Below are positions 35,269 to 46,175 of a stretch of DNA of 64,000 nucleotides, in pieces. Each line of letters starts with the position of its first letter. Position 1 is the stretch's first letter. The position numbers and the translations under genes are program-made. Origin of the DNA: Chromobotia macracanthus (Eukaryota > Chordata > Actinopteri > Cypriniformes > Botiidae); NCBI GenBank assembly GCA_036877525.1, contig JAZGTH010000002.1, positions 11,901,501 through 11,965,500 of the forward strand, in the 5' to 3' direction. The notes under the pieces were generated by a model that was not told where the DNA came from, made no database searches, and saw nothing but the letters and a program-made list of their open reading frames with translations.

Positions 35269-36088
35269 GTAAGACGTGTCTCTGTTTCCTCTGGTGTACG
35301 AGGTCAAAATATCAGGTTTGCTCTGATGTAAACGACATGGCACTGTAAGATTATAGCTTATTTTGTGTGTGTGTCTAAAGCATTCATGTAATTTGATCAA
35401 GTTGAAAAAAGCAAATGCAGTTAAAATGTGTGTAAAATCAACAGCATATTTATTTTATGTTTGCTTGTTTTTGGCCCAATGCTCATTTCATTTACTCTGT
35501 CTTTTTGAAAGAGGACTTAATGTAGTTTTTTTTTTGTCATGTTAAAGAAAATATATGATATATAGCGCACAAAACGTTTGTGTGCTATGTATCTTCAATG
35601 ATTTATCAGCTGACAGATCAGAAGTAAGAAATGTTTGTGAATGTATGTGTGTCTTGAAAATATAAGCACTTTGTAATTATATAAGCACTCTTGAGCAATA
35701 TCTTATATAATAACTCTTTATCAATATCCTGTATAAGCATTCTTGATCAATATTTTCAAACAAAATGTAACCATATTAAGCGCCCCTAAAACTTGACATG
35801 ATTCCAGGCAAGCATTGTATAAACATTAACAGACATCAGGTCACTGTGTCTTTGTCATTTGGCTTATGCTGGATAATCCTCTTCATTAGCCTGACTTCAC
35901 CTCATTAGGACATTTGAATTGCTCTTGAGATAAAGATGTTCCTCACTCAGGTCTTGGAAATCCAGTTGAGATGTTACTATGTAAGACACAAATGAAAGTT
36001 TTTGTAAATCTTAAATGTTGTATCTGCTTTGGCCCTGCTCAGAACATCATCCATCATCAACATCATCCATCATTTGAAGACGCCCATT

Positions 36089-36330
36089 CCCAGCTAACAG
36101 GGAATGTTTTCAGAACGTTGACTATTGTCCTCTAAAAGTGCTCTCAGAGTTATCAAATGTTTTTGCAGTAATTTTAGTAGAACGCTTTCTAATCATTATG
36201 TATCATATATCAAAAACATTATTCCTTTGTGAAATGTTTAAAAAAGTTTGATGTTCTTATAACCATGCAATAATATTAATACGAAGAAATTCAAGTTTCC
36301 CCAGGCCTCAGAACGCTCCTAGAAACATGT
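36089..36330 (-). mobile_element. MITE, CCCAGCTAAC family, copy 7, between guk1 UTR and coding exons
   Basis: Left CCCAGCTAACAGGGAATG followed by TTTTCAGAACG. The right end is degraded around 36300-36330 (AACGCTCCTAGAAACATG). It sits in the inferred 5' intron of guk1. Confidence 0.75.
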
Positions 36331-36489
36331 ATTACTTCATTTGCCTTGTTCTTCATTACAAGAGACAATCCACAGACCTCAAAAAAGAATCGCTAATGCT
36401 TGGATCAGTGGATTAGCACCTGAGCTTCTCTCAGAAAAGATGCAGCCATGCAATATGTTCAGTTTCTGCCCATGTGAGCTTCAGTAGCT

Positions 36490-36492
<3 letters not shown>

Positions 36493-36535
<43 letters not shown>

Positions 36536-36546
36536 ACACACACACA
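36493..36546. repeat. (CT)n-(CA)n microsatellite
   Basis: CT run with one TGTCTCTCT break, then CACACACACA, in the guk1 5' intron. Confidence 0.9.
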
Positions 36547-36840
36547 GATGTTGGTAATGGTTTTTATACTGTACAAACTTTATATTCTGTCCCCTAACCT
36601 ACACCTAAACCCACCCCTCACAGAAAACTTTTGGCATTTTTTAATTAACAAAAAAAATCACCATTTAGTATGTTTTTTTTTTTTAAAGCGATTCGGTTTA
36701 TGAGGACACAGGAAGTGTCCCCGTAAACCATGTTTACATTGTTATACACGTCATTATACACATTTGTGTCCTTGTAAACCATGTTTACATTGTTATACAC
36801 GTCATTATACACATTTGTGTCCTTGTAAACCACATATAAG
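36545..36840 (+). mobile_element. GTACAAACTTTATATTCTG-type repeat with 51-bp tandem
   Basis: Contains TTTTATACTGTACAAAC and CCCCTAACCTACACC, the same family as 28440-28550, then GAGGACACAGGAAGTGTCCC. Inside, a 51-bp unit (GTAAACCATGTTTACATTG ... TTTGTGTCCTT) repeats from 36723, 36774 and 36825. It lies in the guk1 5' intron. Confidence 0.6.
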
Positions 36841-37282
36841 GCTGGGCAGGGAGACAAAAGCTTCCGGCTTGGATGAATCCATGTTCAACACAGAGTTTTG
36901 TTTTGGGAATGATTAAATGACTTGGATATAATTAGAGGTTTTGAACTTTATGTCAGAATGTGCCACAACTGTTCTTTCTTCAGGAGCCTTATTTTATATT
37001 GAACATAAGTGACAAACAAGTTAAAGTGTCACAAACAAAAAACTAAACAAAAAGACAAGCATATATATTTAGCTATTTAGGTTAGTTGGTTCGTTTTAGT
37101 TAGTCAGTTAGTGACCTTTATAGGTCAGTTTTTAAGCAGTGAAGAAGAAAACTTTGTTGTATTGAGTTCATTGATTCATAAAGAGTTTAGCAAGAGGACG
37201 AATCGTGAAAGCATAAAAAGAGTCTTATAATATCTTACATACGCTTTAACAAACAAATGTTTGTTTTGATTCCCTCACACAG

Positions 37283-40200
37283 ATGTCGGGACCCAGGCCT
37301 GTAGTTCTGAGTGGCCCCTCAGGAGCCGGAAAAAGCACCCTACTAAAGAGACTGATGAAGGAATATGAAGGAGTTTTTGGATTCAGTGTCTCTCGTATGT
37401 ATCAGTGTTACAGACAAATAGAGAGATCGTTACACAAGACAAGAGTCCAGACCACAAGAAATCTGAATAGTCTGACAGCTTGATCTGTTCATTCTGCAGA
37501 CACCACCAGAAATCCCCGACCAGGTGAAGAAAATGGAAAAGGTAGGACAGGATTTCCCACTTCACAATTATACGGTTTAAAAGCATTTAAGGATCACAAT
37601 TAAAAGGTTTACAAGACTGAATTATCAGTGAAACAAATGACTGCAGACATAATTTTACACAAGTAGAAAAGAGAACAACTAAATAATGTTAATAAACACA
37701 AATGCCCTACAGAACCGAAAGGTAGTGAAAGAGACTATTAAAAACATAACTCCTAAACAAAAAAAAAAACACTGGTCTGGAGAAAATGGGCCCTCAGGGC
37801 TGCCAACAGTGAAATCTTCTGAGAGCTATTTAAATACACTCTGTCAGAAGTCTCAGAAACATGGATGTTTTTCCACCCACATTTGTGTCCAGTCTGAACG
37901 CACCTCCACCTCAGTTTATACAGTAGCCTTGCTGCTTCTTACTCCCAAGTGAACTGTGTAGATTCATCTCCAAACATTTCGCCACGTTTCACAGGGGTCA
38001 GTTTCTCTTTTTTCCCCAATGTGCCTTTGTTGTTTTCTCCGTAGGGCTGAATTGTCTCCCAATGCTTCTGGGGGCTACATTACTTCCTGTAGCAGACGTC
38101 CTTTCCTCTGACACATCTGAAGGTGTAAATTTGGTTTCCATTATTGGTCGTAATTGGTTATCTCTGATTATTCGCATATTTAATGTGATAAGAGGGTAAT
38201 GGGGGTTACTTTCATCTTTCCCAAAACCAGAACTTTGTAAACGAATTACATTTCAGGCCATAATTACACAGATTGATCATTGTTTTCTCTATGACACAAA
38301 TGGTAACGTGCACTTTGGAGTAAAAAGCTTTTGAAAATAGCCCCCTGCGGTCCCTAGTGATTTTCTGTGCAGTCTGAAACATATTCCCACTGGCACATCA
38401 CTCCCCCACAGCACAAATACCCCAAGATGAAACATTAGCATTACAACATCGTAAAAAGCCAACAATTTTACAACAATGTAAAATTACATTGTTTAAATCT
38501 CTTTTTATCAATTTCAATCTATTAGGTCAGATAGGGCAATTAACCAATTCAACCAAAACAATGATTTCAAAAGAGCAAACTCCATCCCAGCTAACAATTT
38601 TAGGTTATAAGAATGTTTCCCTAACGTTTCCATTAAATAACAAAAAAATGTTATTTTGAATGTTCTAAGAACGTTTTTAGATGTTGTATAAGAATGTCTA
38701 AAAACGTTATTATTAGAACGGTAGTCAAACATTTTTTTAAAATTTGGTACCATTTTTTACGTTACTGCAAGAACATTTTATAAACGTTGAGAGAACTTTT
38801 AGAAAACGTTAGCCAACATTCTGAGAACGTCCCCTGTTAGTTGGGTGGAATTCTTCTTATTTTTCTTATTTAAATGGACAGAAAAACAGATATGATAGAT
38901 TTCTATGAGACTTCAAGGTGAAATAGATACAAGATGTATGTAAATTACAACCAACTGTTGTCTAAATTTCATTGTTTTGTAATTCTTGCATGTTTTTTCA
39001 CCTCTGACATTAGTTATGCTAATGGCAGTCTGCCCTGCAGTTCTGTTTCAGATGATGTCATTGCTGTGTCCTCCTCTTGTAGTGTAGCTTGTGAATTGTT
39101 TGTGCTGTGCTGTCTGCAGAACCACTAGCTCCGCTTCTGAACCCCTCTGATGTGCTGTCATGGAGTTACAGAGTTACAATGGTATAGATCCGGCACTTCC
39201 TAAAGTTAGTGTTGACACCAAGATGAAATCTGTGTCGTCATTTACTCATCCTCGTGTCTTCTGGAACCTGTATTATTTTCTTCCTTCCATTAACGTAAAA
39301 GAAATTTTGGAGCTTGCTTAGACTAATAAAAGCTACCTTGCACAAATAGAGATTCTTAAATAAACACGTGACGCCCCCTTCTGGGCATAACAGAATAAAC
39401 ACCATCCTGAAGTTCATTTCATTACAGTCCTAATATTGTATCATTTTAAAATATTTAATCTGTTGCTTTGTTCCTCATCCTAGACTATCACTTTGTAACC
39501 AGAGAAAAGATGCAGGAGGGAATTGACAAGGGTGACTTCATTGAGAATGCAGAGTTTTCTGGAAACATGTATGGAACCAGGTTAGTTTTATTCCTGCTCT
39601 AAACAATGAGCTGTGTTGAACTATGAGATTGTTGAACAATGAACAATCAGCCACTGTAAAGGCAGGCGGCTTTTTAACTAGGCAGATAAATCTGTTTTGG
39701 TTCATGATGGGTCAGGATAGAGGAAGTAGGCTACACAAATTTCTAACTACACTCAAAAATGTGCTTCACAATGCCATAAAGAACCATTTCTGACTGTATG
39801 GTTCCGTAAAGAACCGTACACATCTACAGAACCTTTGTTTCACAAAAGTTCTCTGTAGTGGAAAATAGTTCTTCATGAACCTTTGACTGGTGAATAAATG
39901 GTTCCTGAGGCAACCAAAAATGTCTCTTCTATGGCAACGCTATGAAGAATCTTATAAGAACTTTGTTTTTAAGAACGTAATAGTGTAATAGTAATAATAA
40001 TCAAGGCAACAGATGGAGTAACAGAGACACTTGAAAATAATTGTTTAAAAATCTTATTGATCAGGCATTTGTGGTATAGACTATAAGAAGGGCCAAAACA
40101 GAAAAAAACAGAAAATAAAATGTGAGTACTTATCAGATGTTGCTGTGACCTCATCCTGCAGTAAATCATCTATAGAGGATGTTCAGGCACAAAACCTCAT

Positions 40201-40760
40201 CTGCATCCTGGATGTTGATATACAAGGTGTTAAAAACATCAAGAAGACTGACCTGGATCCCATCTATATCTCCATCCAGCCGCCTTCAATGGAGATCCTG
40301 GTAAGCAGATAAAGATAGTCCTTGAATTTATAACAGTTGATGATCACTGGTTTAGTGTATCTGTAATCTTACAGGAAAAGCGTCTGAGGGACAGACAAAC
40401 GGAGACCGAGGAAAGTCTACAGAAGCGTCTGGAAGCAGCGAGAATTGATATGGAGCTCAGTAAGTGATTTTCAGTGCATGATGATATTCAGTCATTCATG
40501 ATTAAGGGAGGGCCTATAATTCCTGTTTTCACTTCTGTAGGTAAAGAACCTGGAATTTTCGATCTTGTTATCATTAACGATGATTTGGAAGAAGCCTACG
40601 AGAAACTCAAAAGTGTTCTTATTGAGGTAAAAGGATCTTTAAAACGACTGCGTTGACCTGCACAATGTTTTCTTATTTTTATTAAACAAAAAAGTAAACG
40701 CATTCAATGCGCTTTGTTTTCAAACAGGAAATCACGAAGGTGCAAGATTCCAAGAAATAG
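37283..40760 (+). CDS. guk1: Guanylate kinase, 7 coding exons, 197 aa
   Basis: Cytosolic guanylate kinase phosphorylates GMP to GDP with ATP, in purine salvage and cGMP recycling. Coding exons: 37283-37394, 37500-37541, 39484-39580, 40162-40300, 40375-40459, 40541-40626, 40728-40760; together exactly 198 codons including TAG. Human GUK1 is also 197 aa. The start MSGPRPVVLSGPSGAGKST carries the P-loop at residues 11-19. The GMP-binding block follows (SHTTRNPRPGEENGKDYHFV, then EFSGNMYGTS), then the CORE strand ILDVDIQGV and the lid region RLRDRQTETEESLQKRL. All the expected landmarks are present. The ATG is the first base of its exon, so the 5' UTR lies wholly in an upstream exon. AATAAA at 41252-41257 is the likely poly(A) signal. 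Confidence 0.96.
38586..38845 (+). mobile_element. MITE, CCCAGCTAAC family, copy 8, in guk1 intron
   Basis: Left CCCAGCTAACAATTTTAGGT, right GAGAACGTCCCCTGTTAGTT then GGG. A well-preserved, near-complete copy. Confidence 0.85.
39748..39975 (+). mobile_element. AAAGAACC-rich foldback element in guk1 intron, copy 1
   Basis: Starts ACACTCAAAAATGTGC and is full of TAAAGAACC / GGTTCCGTAAAG motifs on both strands. It resembles the piece at 59.7-59.9 kb. A non-autonomous DNA element with ACACTCAAAAA-like ends; the right border is not sharp. Confidence 0.55.
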
Positions 40761-41404
40761 GAAAGGAGAAACGACAGCGTTTATTCTTCTGCCTGACAGG
40801 AAAAGACATGAAGCCTTTTTTCCAGCCTTGTACGGTTCAATCATGTCAGTGGTTCTCATGTCAGCCTCTCAAATTCTATCCACTTATATTGCAAAAGTTA
40901 CAAAGAACGTTTCTGAGGTCTCATCTACAGAATGCATGATGCATGTTGAAAACAGCTCAGTTTTGCACCTTGATCTTCTTACACCGTGAATAATGAAGGG
41001 AAACGTTTTTATGTACTTTAACCAAATATGAGTTGAGTAAAGTATAACTAATGACAATAGTCTATTGGCAGTTAGCAGTACAATTGGACTACACAGATAC
41101 ATGACTGTATGCAATATTTGTGATTGTTGTAGTGATCCAAGCACGAATGCATGTAATCTCAGATAGATTAAAACAGATTTTAATTTATTCTAATAAATCA
41201 TTTGTGTTGCACACCCATGTTTGTGAATGACATTATGTGAAATAGCAACGAAATAAAATAAGACCAAAATGACTTCCTTTTCTACTTCTTTTTTTTCTGC
41301 AATAAATTCACGCCAGTAAGAAACAAGATATTGATGAAGTAACTACCATCCGTGCTTTTTATTATCAATGAAGACTCACACTTTAATAAAACAATACGCC
41401 GGTG

Positions 41405-41478
41405 TGACGTCATTTTACGGCGACGCTCCCAGCGAGCGTCAGTTACCATAGCAACCGTAAACATCACCGGAACTGCAG
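41405..41478 (+). promoter_or_regulatory. armh1: armh1 promoter with CRE and RFX X-box
   Basis: A full palindromic CRE, TGACGTCA, lies at 41405-41412. A perfect X-box, GTTACCATAGCAAC, lies at 41442-41455 and fits the RFX consensus GTNRCC-N0-3-RGYAAC. The patch is GC-richer than its surroundings. A good splice donor (CTGCAG|GTGAGG) follows at 41479, which could close a non-coding first exon; the next acceptor is the TTGCTTCAG two bases before the armh1 ATG. RFX factors drive ciliary genes, so this suggests cilium-linked expression. Confidence 0.7.
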
Positions 41479-41978
41479 GTGAGGAGCGTGTCTGCTTTAC
41501 ATCACAAACCAGTCGCTGGCACGTTAAACAAATCTGTCTTTAACTTGTTAAAAGTTAAGTATGTTAAGTTAAAGTTAAACTTGTTAAGTATGCTTTGGGC
41601 ACTAACTTAATGGTTTTTTTTGAGTGTGTAAAATGAAGTGATAAAGTATCCAGCTTAGAAGTGGGTGGGAGGCTGTATACTGTTTATATGAACCTCTTTC
41701 CTGCAGATATCAGGGTAAGTTATAAGCTTTGGTAAGGTTTGGGTCAGGGCTTTATTTCTCCTGCAGGAAAGTTTATCCAGGACCAACAAAACATGCTGAT
41801 CCAGGAACACATCCTACCCCATACACTGTACATTGTTACTGTATTGTTTATATGATTGTTTTCATGATTAAAGATTGTTTGATGCATTATTCATCACGAT
41901 GTAAAATCATTTTAGGCCTGGAAATATTGTGTTTGGAATTTATTTTTTGTTCCACAAGGTCTCTGAATTGCTTCAGTC

Positions 41979-44900
41979 ATGTCCAGCATTAAGGAGGAGG
42001 CGGCTGTGAGGCAGGTGATGCGTTTCCTCCGTGACTGGGATCGGGGCAGTAAGATGGTGCGCAGGCGGATGCTGAGTGACTTCCTGGGCAAGAACGCTGG
42101 AAAAACGTGTCCTGAACTGGAGATCGAGTTTGCACAAGTTGCCAGTTTGTTCCTTGCTAGGCTCACTGCCTGGATGAGACTAACGTATCCATATGGTCAG
42201 GCTTTTTCTACCCAGCTAACAGTTTTAGGTTGTTTAAACGTTTCCCCAACGTTTCCATTCAAGGACCATTCAAAACGTCCAGTGTTTACGTTATTGTATG
42301 GTCATGAGAGCGTTATTCAAGCTTTTCTGTTTCTAAATGTTTCTAAAACGTTCCAGTAACAACGTTTTTGCTATATATCATATATAATATTAAAAACGTT
42401 CTACTACCGTTACTGCAAGAATATTTGTGATTGCTTTGAGAGAACTTTTGGAGACTGTTAGCCAATGTTCTGAGAACATTCACTGTTGGATAATATCTGC
42501 AAATGAGAAATGAGAAATGAGAATGCATAAAAGTGGATTTCGATCATGTGTATGTCCTTACATGTTGTGGTTCCAGATACATCTTTGGAACATGTCTAGA
42601 CCTTCAGCTCAGAGCACTGGGTGTCTTCCTCTCTGCCAACGGCAGGTAAATATACAAAATGAATGCTGTGACTATCACTTTAATGTGAGATGTGAAGGGT
42701 GCACGAGCTGGCTATCCTTTTGTTGTTTGTGGGATCAGTCATCAGTACCTGATTGAATTTCTGGAGGTGGGTGGAGCGTTGACCCTGCTTGAGATTCTAG
42801 GGCAGGAGAACCTCAAAGACGAGGACAAGACTGAGGCACTCCATTTGCTGCAGATCATCGCGGACGCGGGTCAAAAATATAAAGAACTTATCTGTGAAAG
42901 CTACGGTACTCAAAGCACAACGACTGGCCAAGCTGACAATGATACAGATGGAGCAGCTGTAGCGCATTATATATATACTTTTCAGTTCTTTATGCTGATT
43001 AAAATTTTTCAAGTAACATAATATGGAATACAGGCATGAAGCATTTCAAACAAATATGTCACCGTTAAAACTTAAGTTGCATGTTTCAGATGATCTACTC
43101 TGGATCAGTTTTGAAGGGTGGGGAATTTAAAAGTCAGGTTCTGTCAGTCTTATTCACAGAAACACATGTGTGTTGGATGAAGAACTGATTTCAGATCTGT
43201 TCTTCTGGCAGGTGTGAAGGCTGTAGCAGAATGTTTGGCCAGATCTGAGACAGAGGGGGCTCAGGAGACAGCCGCCACCCTGCTCGAGTCCTTAGCCCAT
43301 GGAAACTCCAAATACCAGAACCAGGTGTACAAGGGCTTGATTGCCCTAATGACCTGCACATCTCCAAGAGCACAGCAGCTTGTCCTGCAGACCCTGCGCA
43401 TAGTGCAGGTACAACAGTGTTACTGAATCTGAGGAATGTTTTAAGGGATAGTTTAACCAAAAATGAAAATTTGTTCATTATTTACTCACCCTCATGTCAT
43501 TCCAAACCTGTATGACTTTTTGCTTCTGAGGAACACAAAAGGTTATATTTTGTGTTCCTCAGAAGCATGTTGGTAACCAGCCATTGACTTCCATTGTATG
43601 GACACAAAACCACTGAAACATTTTTCAAAATATATTATTTTGTGTTCCACAGAAGAAAAAAGTAACATAGGTTTGGCATGACATGAGAGTGAGTAAATGA
43701 TAGGAAGAATTAGACCCTTTAACTGTTCAATGGACTCTGTAGTAATAAATATGTATACAGTACATGACTGTGTTTGGGTAGTTGACAAACAATACATTTT
43801 GCATAATACTGAATAATGTGATTTCAAATGCTTACATTTGCAATCGTTCCTTCCAGCCAATTGTAAAAACAGCTCATCATAGTGTAGTGGAACCCTTACT
43901 GGATCTGCTAAGGTCCCTTCATTTAGAAGTACAATATGAAGGTAAGTGTACAGTACTTTTCCTTAGTGACCAGCAACCCAGTCCTGTTGTAAGAACATAT
44001 AAGATGTATATGTGTATAATGACTATAATGACGATAGGGAGTACGGTGGTACTGTAGAGCAACTTTGTTCCAATCGTTGGTAACCCTTCTGTGAAGTCAT
44101 AGGTTTTCTGTTTTGTTTTTTCTTACAGCCACTGAGCTGATAACAGAGCTGATGTCATCAGAGGTGAAACCTGCGCTGCTCAGGGGTCTGGTGGCCCTTC
44201 TCAAACCCTCCAAAGAAAGAATCTCCAAACACAAGATCCTGCAGGGTATGAGTTTTCTCTCAAATAAAGTATTATGGTCATGAAGATGTGTTTAATTCAA
44301 CTTCTCAAATTATACTTTCTGGGCTTTGTAATTTCATTTGGGGCAAATTCAAATTAATTTTTTATTTATATAGCACTTTTTTACATTGTTGTATTGTTTC
44401 AAAGCAACTTTATTACATTATGAAATATATGTAACACATATAGAATACATGGTATTATTGCAAAAGAGATAAAGAATGAACATAAATTGTGGCTTGAATT
44501 AGTATCTTTCTCAGTTAATTCATCTGGCATAAGAGGCATAAACTGTTATGTGGAGTATTTGAAATTCAGTGGAAACGCTGAAGATTATTTTGTTAGATCC
44601 AGGGATGGACAAAATGACAGAGTCACTTCCTGTGTTCCTCCAGCAAGCAGCTGCTGCCAGAACCATCAGGTACATTTAAATAACATTCAAACAACATTCA
44701 TTCAAGTTATCTTGAATGCAAAATATTTACTAGTTATTGCTGCCTGAAGATTCTAAACCTTCTTGAGTTTGTTGACCTCTGTGTTTACGGTACTATGCGC
44801 CGTATGCTACTGTGTGTTGTTACAGGATTCTGGCACAGAGCAGTGAGGACATATCTAAAGATCTGCTGTCTCTCAGAGTCATCCATCACTTACTGTATGT

Positions 44901-45482
44901 AATGGGAAATCAGGAACACGCAGATGCCCAGAGACAGGCAAGCCTGGCTTTGGAGGTACATGTAAAAAACAACCACACACATTCAGTTTAACACACAAAT
45001 GCGTCTAATAAGCATGATGTCACTCAATTTCTCAAACAAGTGAGATTCTCATTTTAAAACATTTTGTCTGTTTAGCATTTCGTGCGCATGTACCCAGTGG
45101 TGGAAGAGCATGTACGCCAAGCAATGGGCACTACACTCTTTGAGTCTTTTATGGTGAGGTCATTTCCTGTTTGCCTATATGTACACATACAATAAAACAT
45201 GTATTGTTGTATATGTGTTTGTCTATGCTTTAACAAAGTTTTATCCTCATATTGTTTACAGCACAATGCCGAGTGTCTGCATTTAAACATGGATGAGATT
45301 CAAGCTGATATTTTACGGTCAAATAGCACAAACGTTTCATGCGGTGAGTTTAGAAAGCAAAGCCAGAGTTTTGTTTCGTTTTATGTCTTTATGTAGTCAC
45401 TTTATCCGTGACTGTAGCTGACATTGTCATTTCAGTGTTCTGTATTTTTATTTTAGTTCTGGAGGAAAAGAAAGATGGCTGA
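41979..45482 (+). CDS. armh1: Armadillo-like helical domain-containing protein 1, 11 coding exons, 409 aa
   Basis: Coding exons: 41979-42184, 42577-42645, 42739-42905, 43212-43408, 43857-43941, 44129-44245, 44597-44669, 44826-44955, 45076-45153, 45262-45343, 45457-45482. Phases join to 410 codons including TGA. I recognise it as the ARMH1 (C1orf228) family from blocks such as YLIEFLEVGG, YKELICESYG, HGNSKYQNQVYKGLIAL, VFLQQAAAAR and VVEEHVR; the human protein is about 440 aa. It is made of alpha-helical armadillo-type repeats with no signal peptide, membrane segment or catalytic motif. The biochemical role is not established; the X-box in its promoter suggests a ciliated-cell or sperm role. 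The first intron begins GTATCCAT and may be U12-type. AATAAA lies at 45572-45577. Confidence 0.9.
42185..42576 (+). other. armh1: Candidate U12-type intron of armh1 containing a MITE
   Basis: The donor reads GTATCCATAT and the acceptor GGTTCCAG|ATACATC, with TGTCCTTACA about 17 nt before the 3' splice site. The donor differs from the U12 consensus at +7. The splice joins AC|A to keep the conserved RLTY segment. A complete MITE (42211-42489) occupies most of the intron. Confidence 0.5.
42211..42489 (+). mobile_element. MITE, CCCAGCTAAC family, copy 9, in armh1 intron 1
   Basis: Left CCCAGCTAACAGTTTTAGGT, right TTCTGAGAACATTCACTGTT. It starts 26 bp after the candidate U12 donor of armh1 and fills most of that intron. 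Confidence 0.85.
43439..43725 (+). mobile_element. Same foldback element, copy 2, in armh1 intron
   Basis: Begins AAGGGATAGTTTAACC and ends AGACCCTTTAAC. Its centre is a perfect 19-bp hairpin (43522-43566). It lies in the intron between armh1 exons 43212-43408 and 43857-43941. Confidence 0.8.
44336..44480 (+). repeat. ATTTATATAGCACTTTTT dispersed repeat, copy in armh1 intron
   Basis: Contains TTATTTATATAGCACTTTTT and AAAGCAACTTTATTACATTA, then ATGGTATTATTGC. The second half recurs at 51.8 kb. A common fish interspersed sequence of unassigned class. Confidence 0.5.
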
Positions 45483-45939
45483 ACGCTGATGGAGACACTG
45501 GAATTGTCAATACAAAAGCAAGAACCATTTTTTGTAGTTATATTTTTTGCTTATTAGGCTTAATACAGAACAATAAAAGTGAACGTTTACAAAAAACAGT
45601 GAATTGCATTTCACGTTTTTATGATTTAAATTAATATGAGTGGCTCAAGTGACACAGTGGCATCTGAAGACATTATTTTATAATTATAAATTATAAACCA
45701 TAACTGAAGCGTTCAATAATAGTGTAAGTGATATAATCACCATTAAGGTTGATATATTGATGATTGTTTTTACAGTGTGATTGTCTCATAGATCATTATG
45801 AAACAATGAAAGATTAAGATTTGAAATAGGTTTCACAAAGGAAAGACAGCTAACCTAATAGGCTCATATTGTCATAAAAAATATGTCATATTTCTTATTC
45901 AACATTACGTGACGTCTCTTTTTTATTACGCTTTATAAA

Positions 45940-46050
45940 GAGGGCGTTACGCGATCAGCTATTGGTTCTCGCACGCCCCGCCCACCGGAAGTGAAACGCG
46001 GCGGGAGAAGTTCTGCGTGTTGTGACAACAAGACTGTGATGGTTAAGCGT
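45940..46050 (+). promoter_or_regulatory. mutyh: mutyh promoter region, GC-rich with ETS, GC-box and E2F-like sites
   Basis: A short GC-rich island in AT-rich surroundings, just upstream of mutyh. It contains CGCCCCGCCC (GC box), CCGGAAGTG (ETS core) and GCGGCGGGAGAA (E2F-like), with no TATA box. This is typical of housekeeping and replication-linked genes. An acceptor at 46153-46162 (CATTGCAG) shows that a non-coding exon precedes the start-codon exon. Confidence 0.6.
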
Positions 46051-46175
46051 GATTTACGTGCCGTAAATAATGTTTTAATGTAATACATCGACGTTTGATC
46101 AAACTACATATATTCTTTCTTTTAGTTTTAGTTTATTTTTAAATAGCATACATCCATTGCAGGTTGCGATCTGCG

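Noticed and set aside
42343..42528. Short - strand frame in armh1 intron 1
   Set aside because: It lies in the MITE copy and has no family resemblance.
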